From positions 124,001 to 188,000 of the forward strand of contig NZ_JXBW01000001.1 of the NCBI RefSeq assembly GCF_001447355.1: a DNA stretch of 64,000 nucleotides, in the 5' to 3' direction. This DNA comes from Alicyclobacillus tolerans (GTDB lineage Bacteria > Bacillota > Bacilli > Alicyclobacillales > Alicyclobacillaceae). A program made the position numbers and the translations under genes. How positions within the stretch are numbered: the stretch's first letter is position 1; the number at the start of each line of letters is the position of its first letter. Under the pieces are notes generated by a model, which was not told where the DNA came from, ran no database searches, and saw only the letters and a program-made list of their open reading frames with translations. Positions 26,503 to 34,150 of the stretch are shown here, in pieces.

Positions 26503-27699
26503 TTGCACACTGCTGTTAGACGCTTTCCACTTTCTGTACAGCACGTCTTTGCTATGTTTGGCGCTACCGTGCTGGTGCCAATCCTGACCGGGTTGAATCC
26601 AGGCGCCACGCTCATCGCCAGCGGTGTGGGCACACTGCTGTTCCACCTGATCACACGCGGTAAAGTTCCGGCGTACTTAGGCTCATCGTTTGCGTTCATC
26701 GCACCACTGACACTCTACGTGACGAAACACCATACACCGAATCAAGCAGTCACCGGACTTATCAGCGTCTCCATCGTGTATCTCGTTTTTTCCGCACTCA
26801 TTGCGGCAATTGGCTTCAACCGCGTCAAGCGCCTTATTCCCTCGGTCGTCGTCGGCCCCGTGGTCGCCATCATCGGCTTGTCCCTGGCAGGCACGGCCGT
26901 ATCGACCGATGCATCGACCCACTGGGACGTGGCCATCGTCAGCCTTGCGGCCGCCATCATAAGTGCCGTCGCTGGCCCGAAGCAACTGCGTATCATTCCA
27001 ATCCTTGTCGGCATTGTAGTCGGCTACGTTTACGCCATCGCCCGCGGCCTCGTGCATTTCGGTAACGCCAGTGCCTCACCATGGATACAGTTCCCGTCGT
27101 TTCACGCACCAGCGTTCAGCTGGCAAGTCGTTCTCGCCATGGCCCCCATCGCACTCGTAACGATGGTTGAGGATTTGGGTCACATGTTTGTATTGAATGA
27201 AATTATCGATCGCGACGTCACACAAGACCCTGGCTTCTCGTCCATCCTGCTTGGCAATGGCGTGGCAACCCTCATCTCCGCACTGATCGGTGGTCCAGCC
27301 GAAACGACCTATGCAGAAAACCTAGGCGTCTTGGCGATGACTCGCCAATTTTCAAGCCGCATCATTCAAGGTGCGGCCGTGATCGCAATTCTGCTTGGCT
27401 TGTTCGGCAAGTTCAACGCTGTCATTCAGTCCATTCCAGCGGCTGTTGTCGGCGGCATCGGCATTTTGCTTTACGGCATGATCGCGGCGATGGGCATCCG
27501 TCACATGATTGAGGCAAAAGTCGACCTCACAAACACGAAAAACCTTATTGTCGTCGCCGTCATTTTCATCATCGGTATCGGGGCCAAGAACAATGGCATT
27601 GCCATCGCGACCGTTGTAGGTCTCGCCATCTATTGGTTGTTGCCGGACCGAACACAGACCAGGGCCGAAGATGGTGGACAAGCAGCGCACCGTAGCTAA
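26503..27699 (+). CDS. NCS2-family nucleobase permease (uracil/xanthine type)
   Basis: The roughly 398-residue transporter has the NCS2 layout of about 14 hydrophobic segments. Recognisable are QHVFAMFGATVLVP in segment 1, YLGSSFAFIAP in segment 3, the acidic helix-8 motif MVEDLGHMF and GGPAETTYAENLGVLAMT in helix 10, which closely follows UraA/PyrP proteins. Uracil is the likeliest substrate. Start TTG 26503 is set by GGGAGGT six bases before. A hairpin at 27721-27744 follows the stop. Confidence 0.88.
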   Translation: MHTAVRRFPLSVQHVFAMFGATVLVPILTGLNPGATLIASGVGTLLFHLITRGKVPAYLGSSFAFIAPLTLYVTKHHTPNQAVTGLISVSIVYLVFSALIAAIGFNRVKRLIPSVVVGPVVAIIGLSLAGTAVSTDASTHWDVAIVSLAAAIISAVAGPKQLRIIPILVGIVVGYVYAIARGLVHFGNASASPWIQFPSFHAPAFSWQVVLAMAPIALVTMVEDLGHMFVLNEIIDRDVTQDPGFSSILLGNGVATLISALIGGPAETTYAENLGVLAMTRQFSSRIIQGAAVIAILLGLFGKFNAVIQSIPAAVVGGIGILLYGMIAAMGIRHMIEAKVDLTNTKNLIVVAVIFIIGIGAKNNGIAIATVVGLAIYWLLPDRTQTRAEDGGQAAHRS

Positions 27700-27714
27700 C
27701 TGCGCTATCGCGAT

Positions 27715-27744
27715 AAAAAAGCCGCTGCCAACTTGGGCAGCGGC
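27715..27744. terminator. GC-rich hairpin between the nucleobase permease and NRAMP genes
   Basis: GCCGCTGCC-aactt-GGGCAGCGGC at 27721-27744 with an A-run before it. On the minus strand this is a perfect intrinsic terminator (six U). On the plus strand it has no U-tract but may still end permease transcription. Confidence 0.6.
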
Positions 27745-27833
27745 AAGTATGGAAACCCAGGGGGAATGGAAGGGTTTGCGCTCATAGTACACATTTAAGA
27801 TTGAATTGCCCTTGAATATCTTAGCCTCATCCC

Positions 27834-27864
27834 AAAAAAAGGACCACCGCTTACCGCAGTGGCC
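27834..27864 (-). terminator. Terminator after the NRAMP-related gene
   Basis: On the minus strand GGCCACTGCGGTAAGCGGTGGTCC is followed by seven U residues. It lies about 100 bases past the stop at 27964. The A/T-rich stretch in between has no gene. Confidence 0.75.
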
Positions 27865-27963
27865 AAAGGATGTATTCTAGGGGGTTCAGGGGGGTTCCGC
27901 AAGAAGAATGATATCAGCCGCAAATTGAAACAACCTCGAAATCAGCCAAGAACGTCCGCTTTC

Positions 27964-29589
27964 TTAACTGTGCAAGGCCAACTCCACGATTTTAATAACC
28001 AGCATAACGACAGCAATCAGAAGATATCCGCGCAACGTCATCATGGCCAGCTTTTTCATGGGTGACCAAGATGCCTTTGGCAGTTCATGTACCGGCGGCA
28101 TTTGCCATGCGTGGCGATCCGCTTTGTCGACAAACGTCGCCTGCGCAAACCCCTTTCGCCGCTTGCCCAGCATGACAATGGCGGCAACGAACAACCCCAC
28201 CAGGAGCCCCCCTGCGGCCACAACACTGAGGAAGCGGACATCGACATTCGGAAAAAATGTCGTGACGGCGAGAATCAGTGACAACATCACAAGCACACCG
28301 ACGATCAGGATGCTGATGGCGTTTAGCCACGGGCGGTTGACCCACGGCCCCAAAACATCGCGATCGTTACATAACAGCAACAAAAAGACGGTCGCGCGCG
28401 GCAACAAAATGCCCGCGAGGGCCTGCGCGCCAGTCGTGATTAGCCCCAACGGTGCGTGCGGAATCACGACGATTCCTGCCGCTAGCGCGATAATTGCGGC
28501 ATAGATCAAGTAGAACGAAAGCCCTTCTTTCACGCTCCTGTGAAGAGAGTGGTCCGTCCCAAACACATCGCCAAACGCATATGACGTCGACAATGTAACA
28601 GCGGCAGCGCCAATCAGCGATGCATTAAGCAGGATAATCGCGAACAAATCACCTGCCGCGCGGCCAACATGCTGCGAAAGCCCCTGGATCACACCGCCGG
28701 CATCAACGAAGTGACCCGCCAGGGTGGTACCGTGAAACGCAAACGCCGTGCAAGCCATGATGGCAGCAGCACCTATGACAACGACTACCGATCCGATGAC
28801 CGTATCAGCTCGCTCATAGGCCATCCAACGCGACGTCAATCGCTTATCGATCACGTTCGACTGCTGGAAGAAGAGCTGCCAGGGCGCTACCGTGGTCCCC
28901 ACAATACCGATGATGAGTAGCATCGCATTTGACGTAAAGCCACCTGCAACGCCCGGTACGACGAATCCCTTGAAAACGGAGCCAGCTTCCGGGTGACTCA
29001 TGAAAGCAAGCGGAATCACCAAAAAATTGGCTACCACCATTACATACATAAACCGTTCCCAACGCCGAAAGCTTCCGGTAACCGTCATCGCGACGAGCAA
29101 AACACCCGCCAAAACGACGGAAATGAGTGGCGAAACACCGAAGTGCGCCATCGCCTCGCGAACGCCGATGAACTCTGTGACAATCGTCAGGATGTTGAGA
29201 ATGAATAAATCGATGACCGAAAAAGCACCCCAAAACTTGCCGAAGCGCTCGAAAATCAGTTTCGCATGCCCAACGCGCGTGACAAGCCCAAGGCGCACCA
29301 CCATTTCTTGATTGACGATGAGAACGGGCACGAGCAACAACAATACCCACAGCAAACTGGTTCCATAATTTTGCCCGGCTTGTGCATATGTCGATACGCC
29401 GCCGGCATCGTTGTCGCCGACCATGACAATTAACCCGGGTCCCATAATGGCCAACAAGGTCAATAGCCGCGTCTTCCAACCTTTGCGCAATTCCGTATCA
29501 TGAACGCGCACAGTGCCGAATGCACCATGGATATCACCCGGACCATTCTGCGCGACATCGTGTTCTTGCCATGCTAAATTTTTGCTCAC
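27964..29589 (-). CDS. NRAMP-related divalent metal transporter, probable Mg2+ type (NRMT)
   Basis: The 541-residue membrane protein has the NRAMP/SLC11 fold with about 11-12 hydrophobic helices. The helix-1 metal motif, DPGN in NRAMP, is here DNDAGG (residues 59-64). The helix-6 MPH motif is APW (GTTVAPW, 231-237), so the sulfur ligand for Mn/Fe is missing. NRAMP-related Mg transporters (NRMTs) differ at these positions and some are known to lie behind Mg riboswitches. Here an M-box riboswitch lies directly upstream, supporting Mg2+ uptake rather than Mn2+. Start GTG 29589 follows AAGGGG. Confidence 0.88.
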   Translation of the reverse strand: MSKNLAWQEHDVAQNGPGDIHGAFGTVRVHDTELRKGWKTRLLTLLAIMGPGLIVMVGDNDAGGVSTYAQAGQNYGTSLLWVLLLLVPVLIVNQEMVVRLGLVTRVGHAKLIFERFGKFWGAFSVIDLFILNILTIVTEFIGVREAMAHFGVSPLISVVLAGVLLVAMTVTGSFRRWERFMYVMVVANFLVIPLAFMSHPEAGSVFKGFVVPGVAGGFTSNAMLLIIGIVGTTVAPWQLFFQQSNVIDKRLTSRWMAYERADTVIGSVVVVIGAAAIMACTAFAFHGTTLAGHFVDAGGVIQGLSQHVGRAAGDLFAIILLNASLIGAAAVTLSTSYAFGDVFGTDHSLHRSVKEGLSFYLIYAAIIALAAGIVVIPHAPLGLITTGAQALAGILLPRATVFLLLLCNDRDVLGPWVNRPWLNAISILIVGVLVMLSLILAVTTFFPNVDVRFLSVVAAGGLLVGLFVAAIVMLGKRRKGFAQATFVDKADRHAWQMPPVHELPKASWSPMKKLAMMTLRGYLLIAVVMLVIKIVELALHS

Positions 29590-29698
29590 GACAATCGACC
29601 CCTTTCAGACGGTGGTAGAAGGGACAATACACCCCCATATGCGATTCGACATACGCCGTTCCTTTGCTTAAACATCTGGGACTAGGGCCTATATCCAC
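29534..29698 (-). CDS. Possible short ORF between the M-box terminator and the transporter gene
   Basis: A GTG at 29698 with a very strong SD (AGGAGGTGG, five bases upstream) opens a 54-codon frame that ends 56 bases inside the transporter gene in another frame. The predicted peptide starts MDIGPSPRCLSKG and has no known motif. It lies after the riboswitch terminator, so it is read only when the transporter is transcribed. It may couple or tune translation of the transporter. Coding is not proven. Confidence 0.4.
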   Translation of the reverse strand: MDIGPSPRCLSKGTAYVESHMGVYCPFYHRLKGVDCREQKFSMARTRCRAEWSG

Positions 29699-29720
29699 AA
29701 CTACCACCTCCTCCGGGATC

Positions 29721-29755
29721 AAAAATTCCCCCTCAGCATGAGCCCAGGGGGAATT
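29721..29755 (-). terminator. Intrinsic terminator of the M-box expression platform
   Basis: AATTCCCCCTgggctcatgctgAGGGGGAATTTTTG on the minus strand. Its CCCCC arm can alternatively pair with the AGGGGG at the 3' end of the aptamer (29791-29796), a typical antiterminator arrangement. Confidence 0.85.
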
Positions 29756-29789
29756 ACCATTGCACATCAAAATCTTGCAACTTATAAAT

Positions 29790-29950
29790 CCCCCTAGTTG
29801 AGCTTTAGCACTATGCGACGTAGAGTTGTCCACTCAGCCACGTTGAGTAAAGCCTTAAGCCGGCCATACCTGTTCTACCCATTGGCGTCTTTCGACGTTT
29901 CCGGGCAGTGGCTTATGTTCACATAGACGCCTCGCCTAACGAGGACGTAT
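29790..29950 (-). promoter_or_regulatory. M-box (ykoK-type) magnesium riboswitch
   Basis: The minus-strand RNA contains the M-box core elements in order: CGTTAGGCGAGGC, a short hairpin, GCCACTGCCCGGAAACGTC, GAAAGACGCCAATGGGT, and after a variable arm AACTCTACGTCGC and AGTGCTAAAGCTC. These match the conserved bases of the ykoK leader. With high Mg2+ the aptamer would fold and leave the terminator at 29721-29755 free, switching the transporter off. A weak promoter (TTGCCA-17-TACGCT) lies upstream near 29960-29990. Confidence 0.9.
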
Positions 29951-30117
29951 GCACTTGTAAAGCGTATGAATCGACTGCTGTATTGGCAACGGGCCATTGA
30001 CCCGTATGTCAATCCAAAATGCAATCCCCACCTGTTGTACCACCTGTCGTGCCAGGTGTCAACGCAAAAAATTGTGATTGCTTGAACGACTAGATTTCAC
30101 CTTGAAGGCCACCCTAG

Positions 30118-31035
30118 ATGTTCGATCGCACTTTAAACTGGGATGTGAGAATGATGCGCAACGATTTCGAACACAAGTGGATTCCTTTAACTTCCCTTGT
30201 CAGCGGACACCCCATGCAGGTGGTGAATGATGTCCTTTTTTTAACCACCCGAATCGTCAACGTAATCTACGTCGATAGCGGGCGCTATACAGGAGAATTC
30301 ACTCTCATTGATGCTGGCGTTCCCAACGCCGCCCAGGAGATTATCGACTTGGCCGAACGCCACTTCGGATCCCATGCGCAGCCAAATGCGCTCATCTTAA
30401 CACATGGCCATTTCGATCACGTGGGATCTATTCTCGAACTCATTGACCATTGGGGTATGCCTGTATACGCCCACCAGGACGAACTGCCCTTTCTACAGGG
30501 TAGGGCCGATTATCCCCCTGCTGATCCGGGAGCGGCAAGTGGCCTGATTGCCAAACTTTCGCCTACATTCCCCAACCAGGGCATTGATCTCGACGACCAC
30601 GTGCAGGTGCTTCCCGAAGACGGTTCGGTTCCGGGTATGCCTGAATGGCGTTGGATCCATACCCCCGGGCATACACCAGGACACATTTCCCTGTTTCGCG
30701 AGCGGGATCGGACACTGATTGCCGGAGACGCCATCACAACTGTACAGCAAGAATCACTGTATGATGTGTTCACGCAAAAACGGGAGCTTCACGGGCCACC
30801 GGCCTATTTCACAACAGATTGGGAACGTGCGCGGCAATCTGTACAAACCATTGCAGCATTAGAGCCACAAGCGCTCATCACGGGCCATGGACTGCCCGTG
30901 TATGGGGCCGAACTAGTAGACGGTTTGCGGGAGTTGGCGGAGCATTTTCAGGATTGGGAAGTTCCCAAACATAGCCGGAACGTACATTGTGCCGTGAACG
31001 GCCGAAACAATAAGACCAGTTTCAAAGAACCATGA
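30118..31035 (+). CDS. MBL-fold metallohydrolase
   Basis: The 305-residue enzyme has the metallo-beta-lactamase motifs THGHFDHVG, HTPGHTPGHISLF, AGDAITT and TGHGLPVYG, all zinc ligands present, and FTLIDAGVP before the first. It may be a general hydrolase of the glyoxalase-II/lactonase branch; no substrate can be named. Start ATG 30118 has GAAGG before it, and ATGs at 30151/30154 are alternatives. Confidence 0.88.
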   Translation: MFDRTLNWDVRMMRNDFEHKWIPLTSLVSGHPMQVVNDVLFLTTRIVNVIYVDSGRYTGEFTLIDAGVPNAAQEIIDLAERHFGSHAQPNALILTHGHFDHVGSILELIDHWGMPVYAHQDELPFLQGRADYPPADPGAASGLIAKLSPTFPNQGIDLDDHVQVLPEDGSVPGMPEWRWIHTPGHTPGHISLFRERDRTLIAGDAITTVQQESLYDVFTQKRELHGPPAYFTTDWERARQSVQTIAALEPQALITGHGLPVYGAELVDGLRELAEHFQDWEVPKHSRNVHCAVNGRNNKTSFKEP

Positions 31036-31054
31036 CTGAAAGACTGATGAAAAT

Positions 31055-31106
31055 GAAAGAGCGCGGTATTCCCATCGCCATGAGAACCCGCGCCCTTCCT
31101 GTCTTT
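31055..31106 (-). terminator. Possible terminator between the MBL gene and tRNA-Leu
   Basis: GCGCGG and CCGCGC pair across a 25-base loop. On the minus strand the stem is followed by TCTTTCATTTT, suitable for ending the tRNA-Leu transcript. Convergent with the MBL gene. Confidence 0.45.
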
Positions 31107-31111
31107 TCATT

Positions 31112-31198
31112 TGGTGCCGAGAACCGGACTCGAACCGGTACGGGGATACCCCCGGCAGATTTTAAGTCTGCTGCGTCTGCCAATTCCGCCACCCCGGC
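31112..31198 (-). tRNA. tRNA-Leu (anticodon TAA)
   Basis: 87 bases with CCA. Acceptor stem GCCGGGG/TCTCGGC, anticodon loop CTTAAAA (TAA), long variable arm CGGGGGTATCCCCG typical of Leu, T-arm GGTTCGAGTCC. Confidence 0.97.
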
Positions 31199-31246
31199 GC
31201 ATCATGCATCTACTATACTACGAACTTAACAATTGTTCAAACCCTG

Positions 31247-31774
31247 TTACGCATCACATCCCCCCGTTTCCACCGCCCGCTGCAACCTCTCCAGTGCGGC
31301 TGACACCTCACTTAACCTCTCCTTCCCTGCTGACACCTGCTCATGTACTTCATGGGCGCCCCGTTCCAAACCACGTACAATCTGTTGGACTTTCGCAGCA
31401 GTTCCCACAAATGATTTCGACGCCCCCGCCATCCGCTCCGACCATTTCCACAAGTCCCCCACAATCGCCTCAACGCCGTGTAGCTCTGACTGAGTGCGTG
31501 TCGCCTCGACGCTGAGCGTCAACGCAATCCGCCGCATCGCCAAAGATGCATCGGCAATAGAATTAAATGCGTCTCGCAAACTTGTGCATAAATGCCCTAA
31601 GCGCAGAATATCGGTCGTAAGCGCGTCCACAGCATCTGGCCATTGTTCAAAGTCCTCCATGAGCGGATCGAGAATCGTCATGGCGTCATGGAGTTCCAAC
31701 TGGATAGAATTCAGCCATCCTGGCTCGGGATTTTGAACCAACAGAAACCACCCGCCCTCGATACAAATGATCAA
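31247..31774 (-). CDS. Hypothetical helical protein
   Basis: About 175 residues (a TTG at 31741 may be the true start), almost entirely alpha-helical and heptad-rich, with SLRDAFNSIADASLAMRRIA and TAAKVQQIVRGLERG. It has no membrane segment and no motif I recognise. The pattern is reminiscent of a cytoplasmic chemotaxis-type or septation-type coiled coil. It is followed on the other side by tRNA-Leu. Coding is supported by the long open frame and composition, not by a known family. Confidence 0.5.
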   Translation of the reverse strand: MIICIEGGWFLLVQNPEPGWLNSIQLELHDAMTILDPLMEDFEQWPDAVDALTTDILRLGHLCTSLRDAFNSIADASLAMRRIALTLSVEATRTQSELHGVEAIVGDLWKWSERMAGASKSFVGTAAKVQQIVRGLERGAHEVHEQVSAGKERLSEVSAALERLQRAVETGGCDA

Positions 31775-31815
31775 CCGACAACGGAATTGTTCGATAATTC
31801 GGGTGGATTTCCTTT

Positions 31816-32406
31816 TTATTCGCGCGTTTTTCCGTCCTGAAAATCATCATGGCGAAGACGTTCGAGCTGTTCCAAGCTGCGTAAAAGCCGTTCCAATTGA
31901 TTCAGTTTTCCCTCTATGCGATGAAGATGACTTTGCATGTCGTCGATTTCTTGCTCGGCTTTGTAGTTGATGGCAAAGTCGATAATCGATTCATGCTTGT
32001 CCCTCGCAGCTTGCCGGTTTTGGCTCATCATGATGATGGGCGCTTGAAATGCAGCAATAAACGAAAGACAAAGGTTCAGCAAAATGAAAGGCGGCTTATC
32101 AAAATGATACCGTGCCGTATACGGAATGGTGTTCCACACCATCCACGCCGCCAGGATGCCACCAAAAATCATAAGAAATGTCCAACTACCGCCAAACGAT
32201 GCAATGCGATCCGCCAGCTTGTCCGCCCATCGGGTCTTGCTGACATACTCTTCATCGATCTGCGAGAGGATGTTCTCTTCATACATGTTGACGAGGCGAG
32301 CGATACGCCGGGCATCTCCCTCGTTGATCGGAATGTCGAAGCCTTCAAGGTTCATGTTGTCCTGGCGCGAGTCGGAAGAGTGGACGTAATAGTAGCGTTT
32401 GCCCAT
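31816..32406 (-). CDS. DUF1003 family membrane protein
   Basis: A 196-residue protein with the DUF1003 signature: RWADKLADRIASFGGSWTFL, then two adjoining hydrophobic helices (GGILAAWMVWNTI and LLNLCLSFIAAFQAPIIMMSQNRQ) and a coiled-coil tail. These are inner-membrane proteins of unknown activity. ATG 32406 follows AGGAGG. It is divergent from the DUF421 gene; both are poorly characterised membrane proteins. Confidence 0.88.
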   Translation of the reverse strand: MGKRYYYVHSSDSRQDNMNLEGFDIPINEGDARRIARLVNMYEENILSQIDEEYVSKTRWADKLADRIASFGGSWTFLMIFGGILAAWMVWNTIPYTARYHFDKPPFILLNLCLSFIAAFQAPIIMMSQNRQAARDKHESIIDFAINYKAEQEIDDMQSHLHRIEGKLNQLERLLRSLEQLERLRHDDFQDGKTRE

Positions 32407-32543
32407 ATTCACGCCTCCTCCTGCGCAATCTGCAACTCCATACTATTCTGTCGAGCCAACATGGGCAAGGGGACCCGGATAATTTTATCACCGATGGAAC
32501 AAGATCGTGATATGTGCAGGCGAGGTTGGGTGTTGACATTCTG

Positions 32544-33077
32544 ATGAACGTACATTGGCTGATGACCATTGCAGCAACGACATTCACATTTGTAATCTTA
32601 CTCATGCTCGTACGGTGGATCGGTGAAACGCAGATCAGTCAAGCTACATACTTCAATTGGGTCGCCGGAGCGTGTATGGGCAACATCGCAGCAAACATGA
32701 TCACGGCTGGTGGCTGGCAACCTTTGATCACGGGTGCCGTTCAACTTTTTTTCTTCTCAGCGGTCACCATAGCTGCGGCGTATTTGTCGCTGAAAAGTAG
32801 ACGCTTTCGCAAGATCGCGACTGGGGAACCGATCATACTTGTGCACCGCGGGCAGTACATCCTTAAACACATGAAGAGAAGCAAAATTGATCTTGATCTC
32901 CTGCAGCAGATGTTGCGAGAACAAGGCTATTTTGACTACCGCAAGGTGGAATACGCCATCCTGGAGCCCACGGGGAGCCTCAGTGTCTTACCGAAGTCTG
33001 ATCGCGAAGACAAAGTCGACGTGACTCCGCCAAATCCCGAGGCCGAGCAGCGGCAGCAAACCAATCATATAAAATAG
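32544..33077 (+). CDS. DUF421 (YetF-type) membrane protein
   Basis: A 177-residue protein with three hydrophobic helices (ending about residue 85) followed by the DUF421 cytoplasmic domain: RKIATGEPIILVHRGQYI and LDLLQQMLREQGYFDYRKVEYAILEPTGSLSVLPK. It has the layout of the Bacillus YetF/YdfR/YrbG proteins (germination- or stress-linked, function unclear). The ATG at 32544 fits the family N-terminus; a GTG at 32514 has no better SD. Confidence 0.85.
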   Translation: MNVHWLMTIAATTFTFVILLMLVRWIGETQISQATYFNWVAGACMGNIAANMITAGGWQPLITGAVQLFFFSAVTIAAAYLSLKSRRFRKIATGEPIILVHRGQYILKHMKRSKIDLDLLQQMLREQGYFDYRKVEYAILEPTGSLSVLPKSDREDKVDVTPPNPEAEQRQQTNHIK

Positions 33078-33168
33078 CCACGAATGTACCATTTCACCGA
33101 TTGCCCATGTGCTACAGTTTCCTACAAGTTCCTTGAAAACCATACCTCTGCGCTGGGAGACGATGCAC

Positions 33169-34125
33169 ATGCCAATGATTGACCTTCCGTATGAAGAATT
33201 GCTGAACTATCGAGGGCGCAATCCACGACCAAGCGACTTCGACGCGTATTGGGAACGGGGACTTGCGGAAATGAAGGAGGTCGATGCCAAGCTTGAGATT
33301 GTACCCAATTCATTCTCGACATCGCAGGTCGAGTGTTTTGACCTTTACTTTACTGGCGTCAAGGGCGCCCGCATTCATTCCCTGTATGCCCGCCCGCGCC
33401 ACGCAACAGCACCGCACCCGGCCATTCTGCAATTTCACGGCTACAAAGGGCACGCAGGCGATTGGTTGGACAAGATGGCCTATGCGGCACACGGTTTCAC
33501 GGTCGTTGCCATGAATTGTCGCGGGCAAGGCGGGCATTCGCAAGACACGCACCCTGTCCGCGGCATGACCAGCAGTGGCCACGTCGTTCGCGGCCTGGAC
33601 GACCATCCCGACAATCTGTACTTTCGCCAAGTCTTCCTCGACACAGCACAACTGGCCAACATCGTGATGAACCTGCCCGAGGTCGACCCGGATTTAGTCG
33701 CCGTCACTGGCTGGTCACAAGGCGGCGCTTTAACCGTAGCCTGTGCTGCATTGGAACCGCGGATCCGGCGTGCCGCCCCCGTCTATCCATTCCTAAGCGA
33801 TTATCTTCGCGTATGGGAGATGGACTTTGGCGGCGTACACGAAGAGCTCATCCAATACTTTCGCAACCGCGATCCGCTACACGCCAATCGCGATCTCATA
33901 TTTGAAAAGTTGGGTTATATCGATATTCAGCATCTAGCGGACCGCATTAATGCTGAGGTACTGTGGGGTATCGGCTTGATGGACAAAGTTTGCCCACCCT
34001 CGACACAGTTTGCCGCGTATAACCGCATTCGCAGCCCCAAACGAATGGTGGTGTACCCGGACTTTCAGCACGAGTGGCTGCCAGGCATGAACGACGCTAT
34101 CTTCGAGTGGATGCTGACGATGTAA
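33169..34125 (+). CDS. Acetyl xylan esterase / cephalosporin-C deacetylase
   Basis: A 318-residue alpha/beta hydrolase of the AXE1 family (carbohydrate esterase 7). FHGYKGHAGDW forms the oxyanion-loop region and VTGWSQGGAL holds the nucleophile Ser. The catalytic Asp lies in GIGLMDKVCPPS and the His in DFQHEWLPG. It removes acetyl groups from xylo-oligosaccharides and fits the xylose genes elsewhere in the window. The ATG at 33169 gives the usual family length; SD GGGAG. Confidence 0.93.
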   Translation: MPMIDLPYEELLNYRGRNPRPSDFDAYWERGLAEMKEVDAKLEIVPNSFSTSQVECFDLYFTGVKGARIHSLYARPRHATAPHPAILQFHGYKGHAGDWLDKMAYAAHGFTVVAMNCRGQGGHSQDTHPVRGMTSSGHVVRGLDDHPDNLYFRQVFLDTAQLANIVMNLPEVDPDLVAVTGWSQGGALTVACAALEPRIRRAAPVYPFLSDYLRVWEMDFGGVHEELIQYFRNRDPLHANRDLIFEKLGYIDIQHLADRINAEVLWGIGLMDKVCPPSTQFAAYNRIRSPKRMVVYPDFQHEWLPGMNDAIFEWMLTM

Positions 34126-34150
34126 CTTCACGACAAGCCGTCTTCGTTCG

